NCBI GenBank assembly: GCA_016218965.1 | Contig: JACRCP010000329.1 | Span: 1-32,793 of the forward strand | From: Deltaproteobacteria bacterium | Lineage (GTDB): Bacteria; Myxococcota; SpSt-1050; JACRCP01 | DNA length: 32,793 bases | Direction: 5' to 3' | Shown here: positions 23,690 through 31,458 of the stretch, piece by piece | How the letters are laid out: each line of letters starts with the position of its first letter | How positions within the stretch are numbered: position 1 is the stretch's first letter | Program-made: the position numbers and the translations under genes | The notes under the pieces: model-generated | What the model was told of the DNA's origin: nothing | Seen by the model: the letters and a program-made list of their open reading frames with translations, nothing else | The model's database searches: none

Positions 23690-24721
23690 CTACCGGCACA
23701 CCTCGTATGTGACGTTTTTGTACTCCCAGCCCCAGGGGGGGATGTGGCAGCAGGCGGCGGACGGGTCTTCTTCGCCGGCGGAGTTGTAGCACTCGAGCGC
23801 CTTGTCGACTCCGAAGACGAAGTGGAACGGGTCGGGGTTGGGGACCATCAGCGCTTCGGGAAGGAGCGCGCCCTCCCAGTGACTGCCGCCGATGTCGATC
23901 TCCGCCACGCCTCGTCCGGTATCATACACGACCGTCACCGGGTAGAACTGGCCAAGGTCCAGGCTGTGCGAGGGTTCGTTTAGGATCTTGTGCTCGATCG
24001 CCGCCGCCGAGCCGCACTTGGGGTACACCTTGTCCTTGTAGTACGTTTCGAACGTGACCTTGCGCGGCGACGGGCCCCGGAGCTTGAGCTCATAGAGGTT
24101 CCCGCCGTTGCACCACGGGGCGCCGCGGCGCAGCTCGACGAGGTAGTTGAACGCGGGGCCGAGCCTTGGAGGGCTGTAGATCGGGTTGTAACACGGCTCG
24201 TGCCAGTCGGTCGGCTTGAACTCGAAGCTTACCGTGGCCCTCACGTAGTTGACGCCCGGGTCCACCGGCAGTTCGACCTTCACGACAGGTTGCTGATCGG
24301 AGATGGCAAACGACACCGGCCCGGCGCCAGTGACGCAGACCATCCCGCCGTCGCCTCCACCTGCATCGCCCGCCCCGGTGTCCGGCCCGCCGCCGTCGTC
24401 AACTCCGGCATCCGCGGCGCCGCCGTCTTCCGTCCCTGCGTCGAATCCTCCGGTGTCGGTGATACCGGCGTCCCCGGGGTCCGCATCGTCCCCGCCCGCA
24501 TCGGATGCCGCGGTCCCTCCGTCCATCCCGCTGTCGGGCGCCACGGTCTCGTCGCCCCCGCCGCCATCAACCCGCGAATTCCCGGCGTCCCTTGAAGAAC
24601 CGCCGCCGGCATCGCCCGCGTCCTTCCCCCGGGAGACGTCCGACACGCCTTCCTCGACCGCATAGCATCCGCAAAAAGCGAGAATCGCGGCACCGGCGCA
24701 GACAATCAATACGGGCTTCAT
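23690..24721 (-). CDS. Lipoprotein with Asp/Gly-rich linker and lectin-like domain
   Basis: Protein of 343 residues. The type II signal peptide ends in AFCGC, so Cys17 or more likely Cys19 would be lipidated. It is followed by about 110 residues dominated by Asp, Gly and Ala, a flexible surface spacer. The C-terminal domain (about 130-343) is beta-rich with a WHEPCYNP segment, six or more Cys and the end WEYKNVTYEVCR. It resembles concanavalin-like carbohydrate-binding folds but I cannot name the family. A GAGGTGA ribosome site lies 8 nt before the ATG. The gene is divergent from the CAP-domain lipoprotein and both carry the same kind of linker. Confidence 0.75.
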   Translation of the reverse strand: MKPVLIVCAGAAILAFCGCYAVEEGVSDVSRGKDAGDAGGGSSRDAGNSRVDGGGGDETVAPDSGMDGGTAASDAGGDDADPGDAGITDTGGFDAGTEDGGAADAGVDDGGGPDTGAGDAGGGDGGMVCVTGAGPVSFAISDQQPVVKVELPVDPGVNYVRATVSFEFKPTDWHEPCYNPIYSPPRLGPAFNYLVELRRGAPWCNGGNLYELKLRGPSPRKVTFETYYKDKVYPKCGSAAAIEHKILNEPSHSLDLGQFYPVTVVYDTGRGVAEIDIGGSHWEGALLPEALMVPNPDPFHFVFGVDKALECYNSAGEEDPSAACCHIPPWGWEYKNVTYEVCR

Positions 24722-24740
24722 CGATGTTCACCTCGCGCCC

Positions 24741-24769
24741 ATCGTACAACAACACACCTGGCGGCTCAA
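24741..24769 (-). promoter_or_regulatory. Promoter for the 343-residue lipoprotein
   Basis: On the minus strand, TTGAGC (24764-24769), a 17-bp spacer and TACGAT (24741-24746) form a sigma-70-like promoter with a short leader holding a GAGGTGA ribosome site. Confidence 0.5.
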
Positions 24770-24777
24770 CTTCGCAT

Positions 24778-24851
24778 CCGGCCTTTGTTTGTTAGGGCCG
24801 GCCTTTGTTTTGACTCCGGGCGTCCGCCTCGTTATCATGCCGAAACGAGGC
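24778..24851 (+). promoter_or_regulatory. Promoter with direct repeats and an inverted repeat before the CAP lipoprotein
   Basis: TTGACT (24810-24815), a 17-bp spacer and TATCAT (24833-24838) form a strong sigma-70-like promoter. The 13-bp direct repeat CCGGCCTTTGTTT occurs at 24778-24790 and 24798-24810, 20 bp apart (about two helical turns), with the second copy touching the -35. An inverted repeat GCCTCGTT (24826-24833) / AACGAGGC (24844-24851) spans the -10 and the likely start point. These are plausible activator and repressor sites; the regulators are unknown. Confidence 0.5.
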
Positions 24852-24857
24852 GGGTGA

Positions 24858-25985
24858 ATGACACGTCGCGCAGTTCGCATTCTCTCAGTGGCCGTCTTCG
24901 CGGGTTTTGCGGCGGGCTGTTTCGCGCTCGCCTGCTACGGTGTCCCCGAAGACGACCTGCCGGGCGAAGATTCCGGGGAGGATGGGAGCGGCGGAACAGC
25001 CCGGGACGCCGGAAAGACGCGGGACGGCGGCGCGCCGAACGATGCCGGGAAGAAACCCGACGGCGGCACGGGCGGCAAGTGCGTCTCGGATTTCAACTGC
25101 CCGACCTCGGACCTCCCGTGGTGCGACACCGAGAGCGGCAGGTGCGTGCAGTGTCTCCTAAACGGTCAGTGCTACTCGGGGATATGCGACCTCGACACGC
25201 ACACCTGCACGGGGTCCGGGGGCGACGAGGGCGGGTTGAAGGACGCCGGCGGTGCCAAAGACACGGGCCAGCCGTTTGACTCGGGAACAAAAGACACCGG
25301 CCCGGCCGACCCCTGCGTCGGCGTGACATGCTCGGGACACGGCGCCTGCGTCAACCAGGGCGGTTCGGCATCGTGCTCGTGCGAATCGGGGTATGTCCCG
25401 AGCGGACTTGACTGTGTGAAAAACGACGCGTGCGGCGGGTGCTCGGGACGCGGGACGTGCACGACTTTCGGCGCGACGAACGTCTGCGCCTGCGACCCCG
25501 GGTACACCGCGGGCGACACCGCCGGGCGAACCTGCGTCCCCACTGCCGACGTCTGCAAGGGCGGACCGATCGACTATGACGTTGACGGCGACGGCACGAA
25601 CGAGAAGACCTTTGAGCCGTCGGGGCTCGAGTGCGAGATGTACGAATTGGTGAACTACACCCGCGCGACTCACAACGACGAAGGGGCGCCCGAGTGCCAC
25701 ACGCCTCTCGGGTACTCCCTTGAATGGTCCGCGCACGGGCGCAACCACAGCAAGAAGATGAGCGACAGGGGCGGCCTCTTTCACGAGGACTTCCCTTGGG
25801 GCCAGAACTGCGCCTACGGCTGCGACCCCGCGTGCGAGATGAGCATGTACATGACTGGTCCGTCCGAGCCGCACTGCCCCGACCTGTCGCACCACTGCAA
25901 CATCATGCGTTGCGGCTTCAGCTACGTCGGCATCGGATACTGGCCCCCCGACACCGGCACCTGGAACACCCAGAATTTCTACTGA
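24858..25985 (+). CDS. Lipoprotein with EGF-like modules and a CAP (SCP/PR-1) domain
   Basis: Protein of 375 residues. The signal ends at AAGC (Cys21), giving a lipoprotein, followed by an Asp/Gly-rich linker (about 30-75). Cys-rich modules follow: CVSDFNCPTSDLPWC ... CTGSG, then two EGF-like units (CSGHGACVN ... CSCESGY and CSGRGTCTTF ... CACDPGY). The C-terminal third is a CAP domain: LVNYTRATHNDEG, LEWSAHGRNHSKKM, LFHEDFPWGQNC and GFSYVGIGYW give the conserved His and Glu positions. CAP proteins act outside the cell in binding or proteolysis-like roles; the ligand is unknown. The stop overlaps the convergent glycoside hydrolase gene by 7 bp. Confidence 0.86.
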   Translation: MTRRAVRILSVAVFAGFAAGCFALACYGVPEDDLPGEDSGEDGSGGTARDAGKTRDGGAPNDAGKKPDGGTGGKCVSDFNCPTSDLPWCDTESGRCVQCLLNGQCYSGICDLDTHTCTGSGGDEGGLKDAGGAKDTGQPFDSGTKDTGPADPCVGVTCSGHGACVNQGGSASCSCESGYVPSGLDCVKNDACGGCSGRGTCTTFGATNVCACDPGYTAGDTAGRTCVPTADVCKGGPIDYDVDGDGTNEKTFEPSGLECEMYELVNYTRATHNDEGAPECHTPLGYSLEWSAHGRNHSKKMSDRGGLFHEDFPWGQNCAYGCDPACEMSMYMTGPSEPHCPDLSHHCNIMRCGFSYVGIGYWPPDTGTWNTQNFY

Positions 25986-28371
25986 AGCAGGCGCCAGCGG
26001 GCGTTTGCGAGCCAATCCGGCTGGCCTTCAAATCCCTGCATGGCCGGTTCGCCCGGGGCGGGGGGTTTGACGACCGGGAAGTCAGCGCGCCCCGGCCGGC
26101 CCAGAACGACGACCTTTTTCCCGTGGATGTCAGGCGGCCACGCATCCAACCCCTTGATGAAGTACACACCTCCGTCTTCCATGACTACCACCGCGCCCAT
26201 CTTGGCGTCGCGCGCGGTCCCCTCGACCACGATCTCGCTTCCGCTTTCCGCGCGTGACACGACCGATTCCTTCGGTTTGCCGGCGCGTTTCTCGCCTTTG
26301 ACCCGCATGCCGAGGAAGGCCAGCCGGTTGTGGATGAGATCGGCCGCGCGCGGCGCCTTTTCCCCTTCGCGGACAAGGAAAGTCACTTTCCACTCGCCGA
26401 TGTGCCACGGAGGCATTACCGGTTGTGTGTCGATCTGGCCCGCCTGCTCCTCTTTGTTGTAGAGGTGCACGTAGAACGCAATGCCGTCCGGGTCGGGCTC
26501 GGGGAATCCGGCGGTCCAGCCGGCGCGGGTAGTGCTGCGGTGCGTCTTGTGCGAGTACGAAATCTCGCACCGTGCGGGCCTGACGGCCTCGGCGACCGAG
26601 AACTTTTCGAGTTTCGGGTGTTCGGGTTTGAGCCTTTCGATTTCCCGCGCGATATCCTCTACGATCCTCGCGCACTCGGGTCTGACGCCGGCGTCGGGCG
26701 CGACCGCTTTCGCCGCGTCCGCCGGCGGGCCCGCTCCGACCGAGGCGCAGCTACAACCGCCGGTGGTGGCATGGTCAGCGCGTTCGGTGTCGGCTGTTGA
26801 CCGCGCGTCCGTTGTCCTTTGGCCCTTCGTCCCCGCGTCTGTCCCCGTCTCTGTCTCCGCGTCGTTCGTTCCTTCGTCCCCTGTCGCTCCGTCGGCGGAC
26901 AGGTCGGACGGATCGGACGCGTCCGACGAATCGGGACCCGAGTCGAAGGGGTTCCCACCGTCTCCCGTTGCGGCTCCCGCGTCTTCCTTCCCGACGTCCA
27001 TCGGTCCTTCGTCGGTCGCGGCGTCCCTGGCAGCGTCGAAGGACGCATCGGACGGATAGGACGTATCGGACGAATCGGACCCCGCGTCCTGCCCGGCGGG
27101 TCCGACGTGCACCGTGACGGTGTCCGCGTCCTCGATGCCGTCGTTGTCGGTCACGACGAGCGTCACGACGTAGGTCCCCGCGGGCGCGAACGCCCGGCTG
27201 ACCTTGGCGCCCTGCGCCTGCTCGGTCACGCCGTCCGAACGGTCGAAGTCCCAACGGTGTTTCGTGATCTGACCGTCGGGGTCTTTGGAGCCCGAGCCGT
27301 CGAACTGGGCGGGCACGCCGGCAACCGCGTCGATGTCCGGTCCCGCCTCGGCGCGCGGCTGGTGCGCGGCGATGTACTGCTTCACTGCGTCAAACGCGGG
27401 CTTGCGCGACCAGTCGGGACGGATGATCCCCCAGCAGTTGTCCATTCCCGGGTCGCAAGCGTCGGCGTCCCAGATCTCGTAGAAGATCGTCTTCTTCCAC
27501 CAAGACGACCTCTTGCGCATTTCGTCGAGCAACTGCGCGTAGTACGCCGCCTGCTTCTGTTCCCACTCCGCCGCCTGCGTCTTCCAGCCCACCTCGGTCA
27601 ACCAGACCGGCTTGCCCGAGAGCCCGTTGTTGTCGATCGCCTTTTTCCGGCACTTGTCCCATGGCCAGCCACCGGTGCAGTCCAGCCGCAGGAGGACCTT
27701 CTTGACGTCGTCGGTGTTGTCGCAGCAGGCATAGACATGGACAGTAATGACGTCCAGGTACTGGCCGCCGCCGGCCTTGAAAATGGCGTCCAGCCAGTCG
27801 TCGTTGCCCGAGTCGGGACCCAGCACGAGGGCCGCCGGGTCCGCCGCGCGCACCGCCTCGAACCCGGGTTTCAAGACGTAGTCCACGAACTGCTGCTGCG
27901 TCCCCGACCAGAAGTGCGCTGCTCGGGCTCGTTCCACATGCCCCAGTGCTTCACGCGGTCGCGGTAGCGCTCGACCGTCGCCTTGACGAAGTGTCGATAA
28001 AGGTCGGGCGAGCGCGGGACGCCTGTCCGGACTGCGCCGTCTGTGGCCCACTGGGGCGTGTACGCGAGCGTGGCGAAGACAAGGTGCCCGTGCGCACGGG
28101 CGGTGTCGACCATCTTGTCCATGATCGACCATTCGAACACGCCGTCCGAGGTCTCGATGCCGTTCCAGTCGGCGTCTATTCGCACCCACGGCGCGCCCAG
28201 TTCGTCAATGGCCGAAGCCGCCTCGGCCTCGTGCTGCGCGTGGAGCTGATGGACGCAGAAACCCCACGGCCACCCCTCGCGGTTGTCGGGGAGGTTAAGC
28301 ATCGTCTGGGCGCCTGCCGGCGCCGGGCAGACGAATGCCAACAAGAACGCGCCAACCCGAATCGACTTCAT
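25979..28371 (-). CDS. Secreted glycoside hydrolase with PKD domain, interrupted by a frameshift
   Basis: Two frames together encode one exported protein of about 797 residues. The first frame (28371 to about 27919) has a signal peptide (1-22) and half of a TIM-barrel ending in HWGMWNEPEQ, with Glu148 as likely acid/base. The rest is in another frame, starting at HFWSGTQQQFVDYVLKPG and holding the probable nucleophile in WLTEVGWKT. Joining them needs one extra base near 27916-27921. The pattern suits GH39/GH5-like enzymes. A PKD domain (PAQFDGSGSKDPDG ... HRWDFD), an Asp/Ser-rich linker, a GGCSCASVG motif and about 200 further residues of unknown type follow. The frameshift may be a sequencing error or a true inactivation. 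Confidence 0.8.
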
Positions 28372-28408
28372 GGGTTCTCCCTTTTGAAGGCCGAATTCTT
28401 CTCGGCAG

Positions 28409-28564
28409 CTATTCGTGCTCGATCACCGCCGCGACGACCGGCACCGGGTTGTCCCAGTGGACGAATAAGCCCGGGTCCGACGGGCACTTCCTGCGTTCCC
28501 GTCCGTCGACTGATGCCTGGACGAGCGTTGCGCCGCACACCGGACAGAATAGGAACTCGTGCAT
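28409..28564 (-). CDS. Orphan Nudix-type zinc ribbon (51 residues)
   Basis: A short protein that reads like only the N-terminal zinc ribbon of a Nudix hydrolase: FCPVCGATL, then RKCPSD, then FVHWDNPVPVVAAVIEHE and a stop, where full-length enzymes continue into the Nudix box. The second zinc knuckle has CPSD in place of CPxC, so metal binding may be lost. GGAGG lies 5 nt before the ATG at 28564, so it appears to be translated. It lies 37 bp upstream of the glycoside hydrolase gene on the same strand. No Nudix box was seen downstream in any frame. It is either a truncated gene or a stand-alone ribbon. Confidence 0.6.
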   Translation of the reverse strand: MHEFLFCPVCGATLVQASVDGRERRKCPSDPGLFVHWDNPVPVVAAVIEHE

Positions 28565-28588
28565 CGGTGCCTCCGGAGGGGATCTCAG

Positions 28589-29017
28589 TCAATGGACTTC
28601 GATCAAAACAGGCGCAGTTTGCTTTTGAGTGGTGCCGTTTCCTACCTGTCCGAAATAGTTGCGGCCCCAGCACCAGAGAGTGCCGTTGTTTTTGATTGCA
28701 CACGAATGTTGTTCTCCCGAAGACGACATGATCCAGTCGCTGTCGTTTCCAACCCGAATGGGCGCGAAAAAGCTGCCATAGTATTGTTCCCCATCCCCAA
28801 GCTGACTGTATAGATCAGACCCCCAGCACCAGAGCGTGCCGTCAGATTGAATCCCGCAGGTGTGGTCATCGCCAGGAGCGACGTTTTTCCATTGGTCATC
28901 GCTTTTCACCCTGGTCGGAACATCTTTGCCGCCAATTTTTCCAGTTCCGAGCTGACCATCATCGTTGTCACCCCAACACCCGATTTCGAGCGCTTCATGC
29001 TCACAACCCGACGTCGT
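28589..29017 (-). pseudogene. Remnant of an RCC1-repeat (beta-propeller) protein
   Basis: An open frame of 143 codons with no start codon near its beginning encodes RCC1-type repeats: CWGDNDDGQLGTG, DDHTCGIQSDGTLWCWG, SQLGDG, EQHSCAIKNNGTLWCWG and GQVGNGT. Complete proteins have about seven such blades, so most of the N-terminus is missing. The first residues (GCEHEALEIGCWG) look like a damaged blade. The remnant begins 17 bp inside the end of the RES toxin gene, with a TAG (29018-29020) just before it. GC content is lower than in neighbouring genes. The arrangement suggests that the toxin-antitoxin module replaced the front of this gene. Confidence 0.7.
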
Positions 29018-29516
29018 CTACTCTGAGAAACACCTTGCCGAGATCGGATTCGACCTTTTCCATGAAAAGCACCAGACACCATTTCGCCAAATCGTCCAAG
29101 AATGCCATCGAAGGCACGAAGATCGCCTGTGCCGGCGTGGTCGTCCGGATGAAGCTCGCTGTCGACCTGCATATGGCCTTGTCAAGGAAGCTTCTTTGCG
29201 GGTCGAGCGAGAGCGCCTTGACAACCTTCGCGTCAGTCAGGTCGAGTGTACTTTCAAGTTTCAGGCGATACTCATGGATCGTCCTGTCGCGAAGTTTCGC
29301 GACGAGCGACTTGGTCCTCGACTCCTCGACATGTCTTGAGAACTCTGCCAGCACGACCGATTTGTCACTCGCCAGGTAGAGCGTCGGCTCCCCTTCCCTG
29401 TTCCATCGATGCTCCAACGAACGCCCGCACAGGCTGAAATCCATCGGGTCGCCGGTCTTGGGGATGTGACGAACTGCCGGCCCGGTCCACGGCTTCAGGT
29501 ATGTGTGTATCGGCAT
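29001..29516 (-). CDS. RES-domain toxin
   Basis: RES-family toxin of 171 residues; characterised members degrade cellular NAD+ and stop growth. The conserved block GRSLEHRWNREGEPTLYLAS...LAEF contains Arg37, Tyr47 and Glu58. Their spacing (10 and 11 residues) is the same as in the known catalytic Arg31, Tyr41 and Glu52 of Pseudomonas putida Res. The start ATG overlaps the stop of the antitoxin gene by one base (TGATG), so the two are coupled. The end of the gene overlaps the open frame of the RCC1 remnant. All key residues seem present, so the toxin is probably active. Confidence 0.88.
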   Translation of the reverse strand: MPIHTYLKPWTGPAVRHIPKTGDPMDFSLCGRSLEHRWNREGEPTLYLASDKSVVLAEFSRHVEESRTKSLVAKLRDRTIHEYRLKLESTLDLTDAKVVKALSLDPQRSFLDKAICRSTASFIRTTTPAQAIFVPSMAFLDDLAKWCLVLFMEKVESDLGKVFLRVDDVGL

Positions 29517-29908
29517 CAGAAGCCAAGGCCCTCGTGGTCGTCGGCCAACGCACCGAGAACCTTATCGTAGTCGCCTTCCGCCATGAGCTGGATGGCGGTC
29601 TTGTGGCCAAACGCAGGTAGCGGAGTCGTCACGAATTCCTCGAGCCCATCCGGCGTGAAAACCTTGCGCCCCAACTCGACCACCTCGATCACCCTGGAGA
29701 GTCTCTCAAGGACGTCGTCGTGCGACGGCGAGAACTTGCCCTCTTTCCAGCGTTGCACGGTCTTCGAGCTCACCCTGAAAAGGTCTCCCATCCGCTCAGT
29801 CGAGATCGGTAGGTTGGAAAAGAGGTACCCGATCTGTCTCCCGCGGATTCCACGAGAAGCGACGAGTCCCTTCCTTTTCGCCCGCTTTTGCTCAACTTGC
29901 GTTCTCAT
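29516..29908 (-). CDS. Xre/MbcA/ParS-type antitoxin of the RES module
   Basis: Antitoxin of 130 residues. A DNA-binding helix-turn-helix lies at about 35-57 (ISTERMGDLFRVSSKTVQRW). The C-terminal toxin-binding domain follows: RLSRVIEVVELGRKVF, FVTTPLPAFGHKTAIQLMAEGDYDKV. The second ATG (29908) was chosen because GGAGGG lies 8 nt upstream; the first ATG (29926) would translate that ribosome site as part of the protein. A perfect palindrome at 29941-29964 lies just upstream and is the likely operator for autorepression by the antitoxin alone or with toxin. The gene overlaps the toxin gene by one base. Confidence 0.87.
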   Translation of the reverse strand: MRTQVEQKRAKRKGLVASRGIRGRQIGYLFSNLPISTERMGDLFRVSSKTVQRWKEGKFSPSHDDVLERLSRVIEVVELGRKVFTPDGLEEFVTTPLPAFGHKTAIQLMAEGDYDKVLGALADDHEGLGF

Positions 29909-29940
29909 CCGAGGCCCTCCTTCCATTTCCAGGTTACTCG

Positions 29941-29964
29941 TTGTCTGGACAATTGTCCAGACAA
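29941..29964. promoter_or_regulatory. Perfect 24-bp palindromic operator of the Xre-RES operon
   Basis: The half-site TTGTCTGGACAA is followed directly by its exact reverse complement TTGTCCAGACAA. It is centred 44 bp upstream of the chosen antitoxin start, where the promoter should be. A dimeric Xre-type repressor binding one symmetrical site is the expected use. Confidence 0.75.
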
Positions 29965-30196
29965 TTCCTTGTCGCGTTGGGATCGTTCAGTCTTGGGTGG
30001 GGGACGGGTTTCCCGGAGCGGCATGTTTACGGCAACCGCCGGCAGCGCCTATCTTCCCGCGTCGGCTGGTGGCGAGATCATCGTGTTTGACAGTTGAAAG
30101 GTTTCCACGGGTTTTTCCTTGACGGCCGGAGGGGGCGCGTGTATTCCTCTGCGGCGGATTTTTGTGAGTGAGTTCTTTCTTTGGGAGAGAACGCAA

Positions 30197-31357
30197 ATGG
30201 GCAAGGTCAGGCTTCCAAGGCATTTCGTCAGCAAGTACCCGCACAAGTTCTCGAAGGGGAAGGACAAATTTCTGTGCGGGAAGCGGATCCTCCCAAAGCC
30301 CATTACCGGCAAGGAGTCCCTGACGGACCTCGTCGACCGGACTTTTCTGGCCTACAACGCGGCGCGCCTCTCGGACGCCTGCCGTCTCTTCACCCAGAAG
30401 ATGCTCGGTCCCGACACGACGGTCGGCATGAGCCTCGCAGGTGCGCTCACCCCCGCCGGCCTCGGCGCGAGTGTCGTCATCCCGCTCATCAAGGCGGGTT
30501 TCGTGGACTGGATCGTCGCGACCGGCGCCAACCTGTACCACGACATGCACCACGCGATGAACCTCCCGCTCTACCGCGGCTCGCCGCACCTCTCCGACCG
30601 GGACCTCCGCAGGGTCGGGGTGGTGCGCATCTACGACATCCTTCTCGACTACAACACCGTACTTATGGCCACCGATGCGGTGCTGCGGCAGGTGCTCCGG
30701 CAGGACGAATTCCAGAAGGAGATGGGGACCGCCGAGCTGCACTACCTGCTGGGGAAGTACTGTGCCGAGTTCGAAGACCAGGTGGGCCTTTCGGACGTTT
30801 CGATGCTCGCGGCGGCGTACCGCGCGGGCGTGCCGTGCTTCTGCCCGTCGCCGGGGGATTCCACGATCGGAATGAACATCGCCGGGATCGAGCTCGAAGG
30901 GAGCAGGCTCCGCGTCAACCCGTCAATTGACGTGAACGAGACGACGGCCATCGTCCTTCAAACGAAGCGGAGCGGGAGGAAGAGCGCCGTCGTTCTGGTC
31001 GGCGGAGGATCGCCCAAGAACTTCACGCTCCAAACCGAGCCCCAGATCCAGGAAGTCCTTCGGATCAAGGAGATGGGGCACGACTACTTTTTGCAGTTTA
31101 CCGACGCCCGTCCCGACACCGGCGGCCTCTCGGGCGCGACTCCGAGCGAGGCGGTGAGTTGGGGAAAGGTGGACCCCAACCAGCTCCCCGACGCGATCGT
31201 CTGTTACCTCGATTCTACCGTCGCCGCGCCCATTTTCACGCACTACGCGCTGGCCAGGGTGAAACCGCGCAAGCTCAAAAGGCTTTATGACCGGCGCACG
31301 GAGCTGGTCGAGAAGGTGAAGAAAGAGTATTTCGCGCATCACAAGGGGAACGACTGA
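30197..31357 (+). CDS. Deoxyhypusine synthase family protein, probable homospermidine synthase
   Basis: Protein of 386 residues in the deoxyhypusine synthase family. Signature parts are [10 protein letters not shown] (109-118), [14 protein letters not shown] (212-224), [10 protein letters not shown] (267-275) with Lys274 at the place of the active-site lysine of human DHS (Lys329), and EAVSWGK (318-324). Bacteria lack eIF5A, the normal DHS substrate, and several bacterial relatives make homospermidine from putrescine and spermidine or putrescine alone. The next gene is an ornithine decarboxylase, which makes putrescine and supports this reading. GGGAGAG lies 7 nt before ATG 30197. Enzyme activity is inferred. 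Confidence 0.82.
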   Translation: MGKVRLPRHFVSKYPHKFSKGKDKFLCGKRILPKPITGKESLTDLVDRTFLAYNAARLSDACRLFTQKMLGPDTTVGMSLAGALTPAGLGASVVIPLIKAGFVDWIVATGANLYHDMHHAMNLPLYRGSPHLSDRDLRRVGVVRIYDILLDYNTVLMATDAVLRQVLRQDEFQKEMGTAELHYLLGKYCAEFEDQVGLSDVSMLAAAYRAGVPCFCPSPGDSTIGMNIAGIELEGSRLRVNPSIDVNETTAIVLQTKRSGRKSAVVLVGGGSPKNFTLQTEPQIQEVLRIKEMGHDYFLQFTDARPDTGGLSGATPSEAVSWGKVDPNQLPDAIVCYLDSTVAAPIFTHYALARVKPRKLKRLYDRRTELVEKVKKEYFAHHKGND

Positions 31358-31458
31358 CTGGCAGGCATGAGGCGAGAGTTTGGGCCGCCGGAGCGCCAAG
31401 CGCGGAGCCGGCCCGTCGATTGTCTGTCAACGGAAACCATCGAAGCAAGGGGTTGGAT

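Noticed and set aside
26470-27260. Repetitive DNA in the glycoside hydrolase gene as a repeat array or CRISPR
   Set aside because: The repeats are irregular Asp/Ser/Gly codons of an acidic linker; there are no constant repeats with unique spacers.
28906-29172. Minus-strand open frame of 88 codons across the RES/RCC1 junction
   Set aside because: It lies out of frame across the RES gene end and the RCC1 remnant and has no ribosome site or motif.
29909-29926. ATG 29926 as the antitoxin start
   Set aside because: The six codons before ATG 29908 contain the GGAGGG ribosome site of the latter, so the downstream start is more credible.
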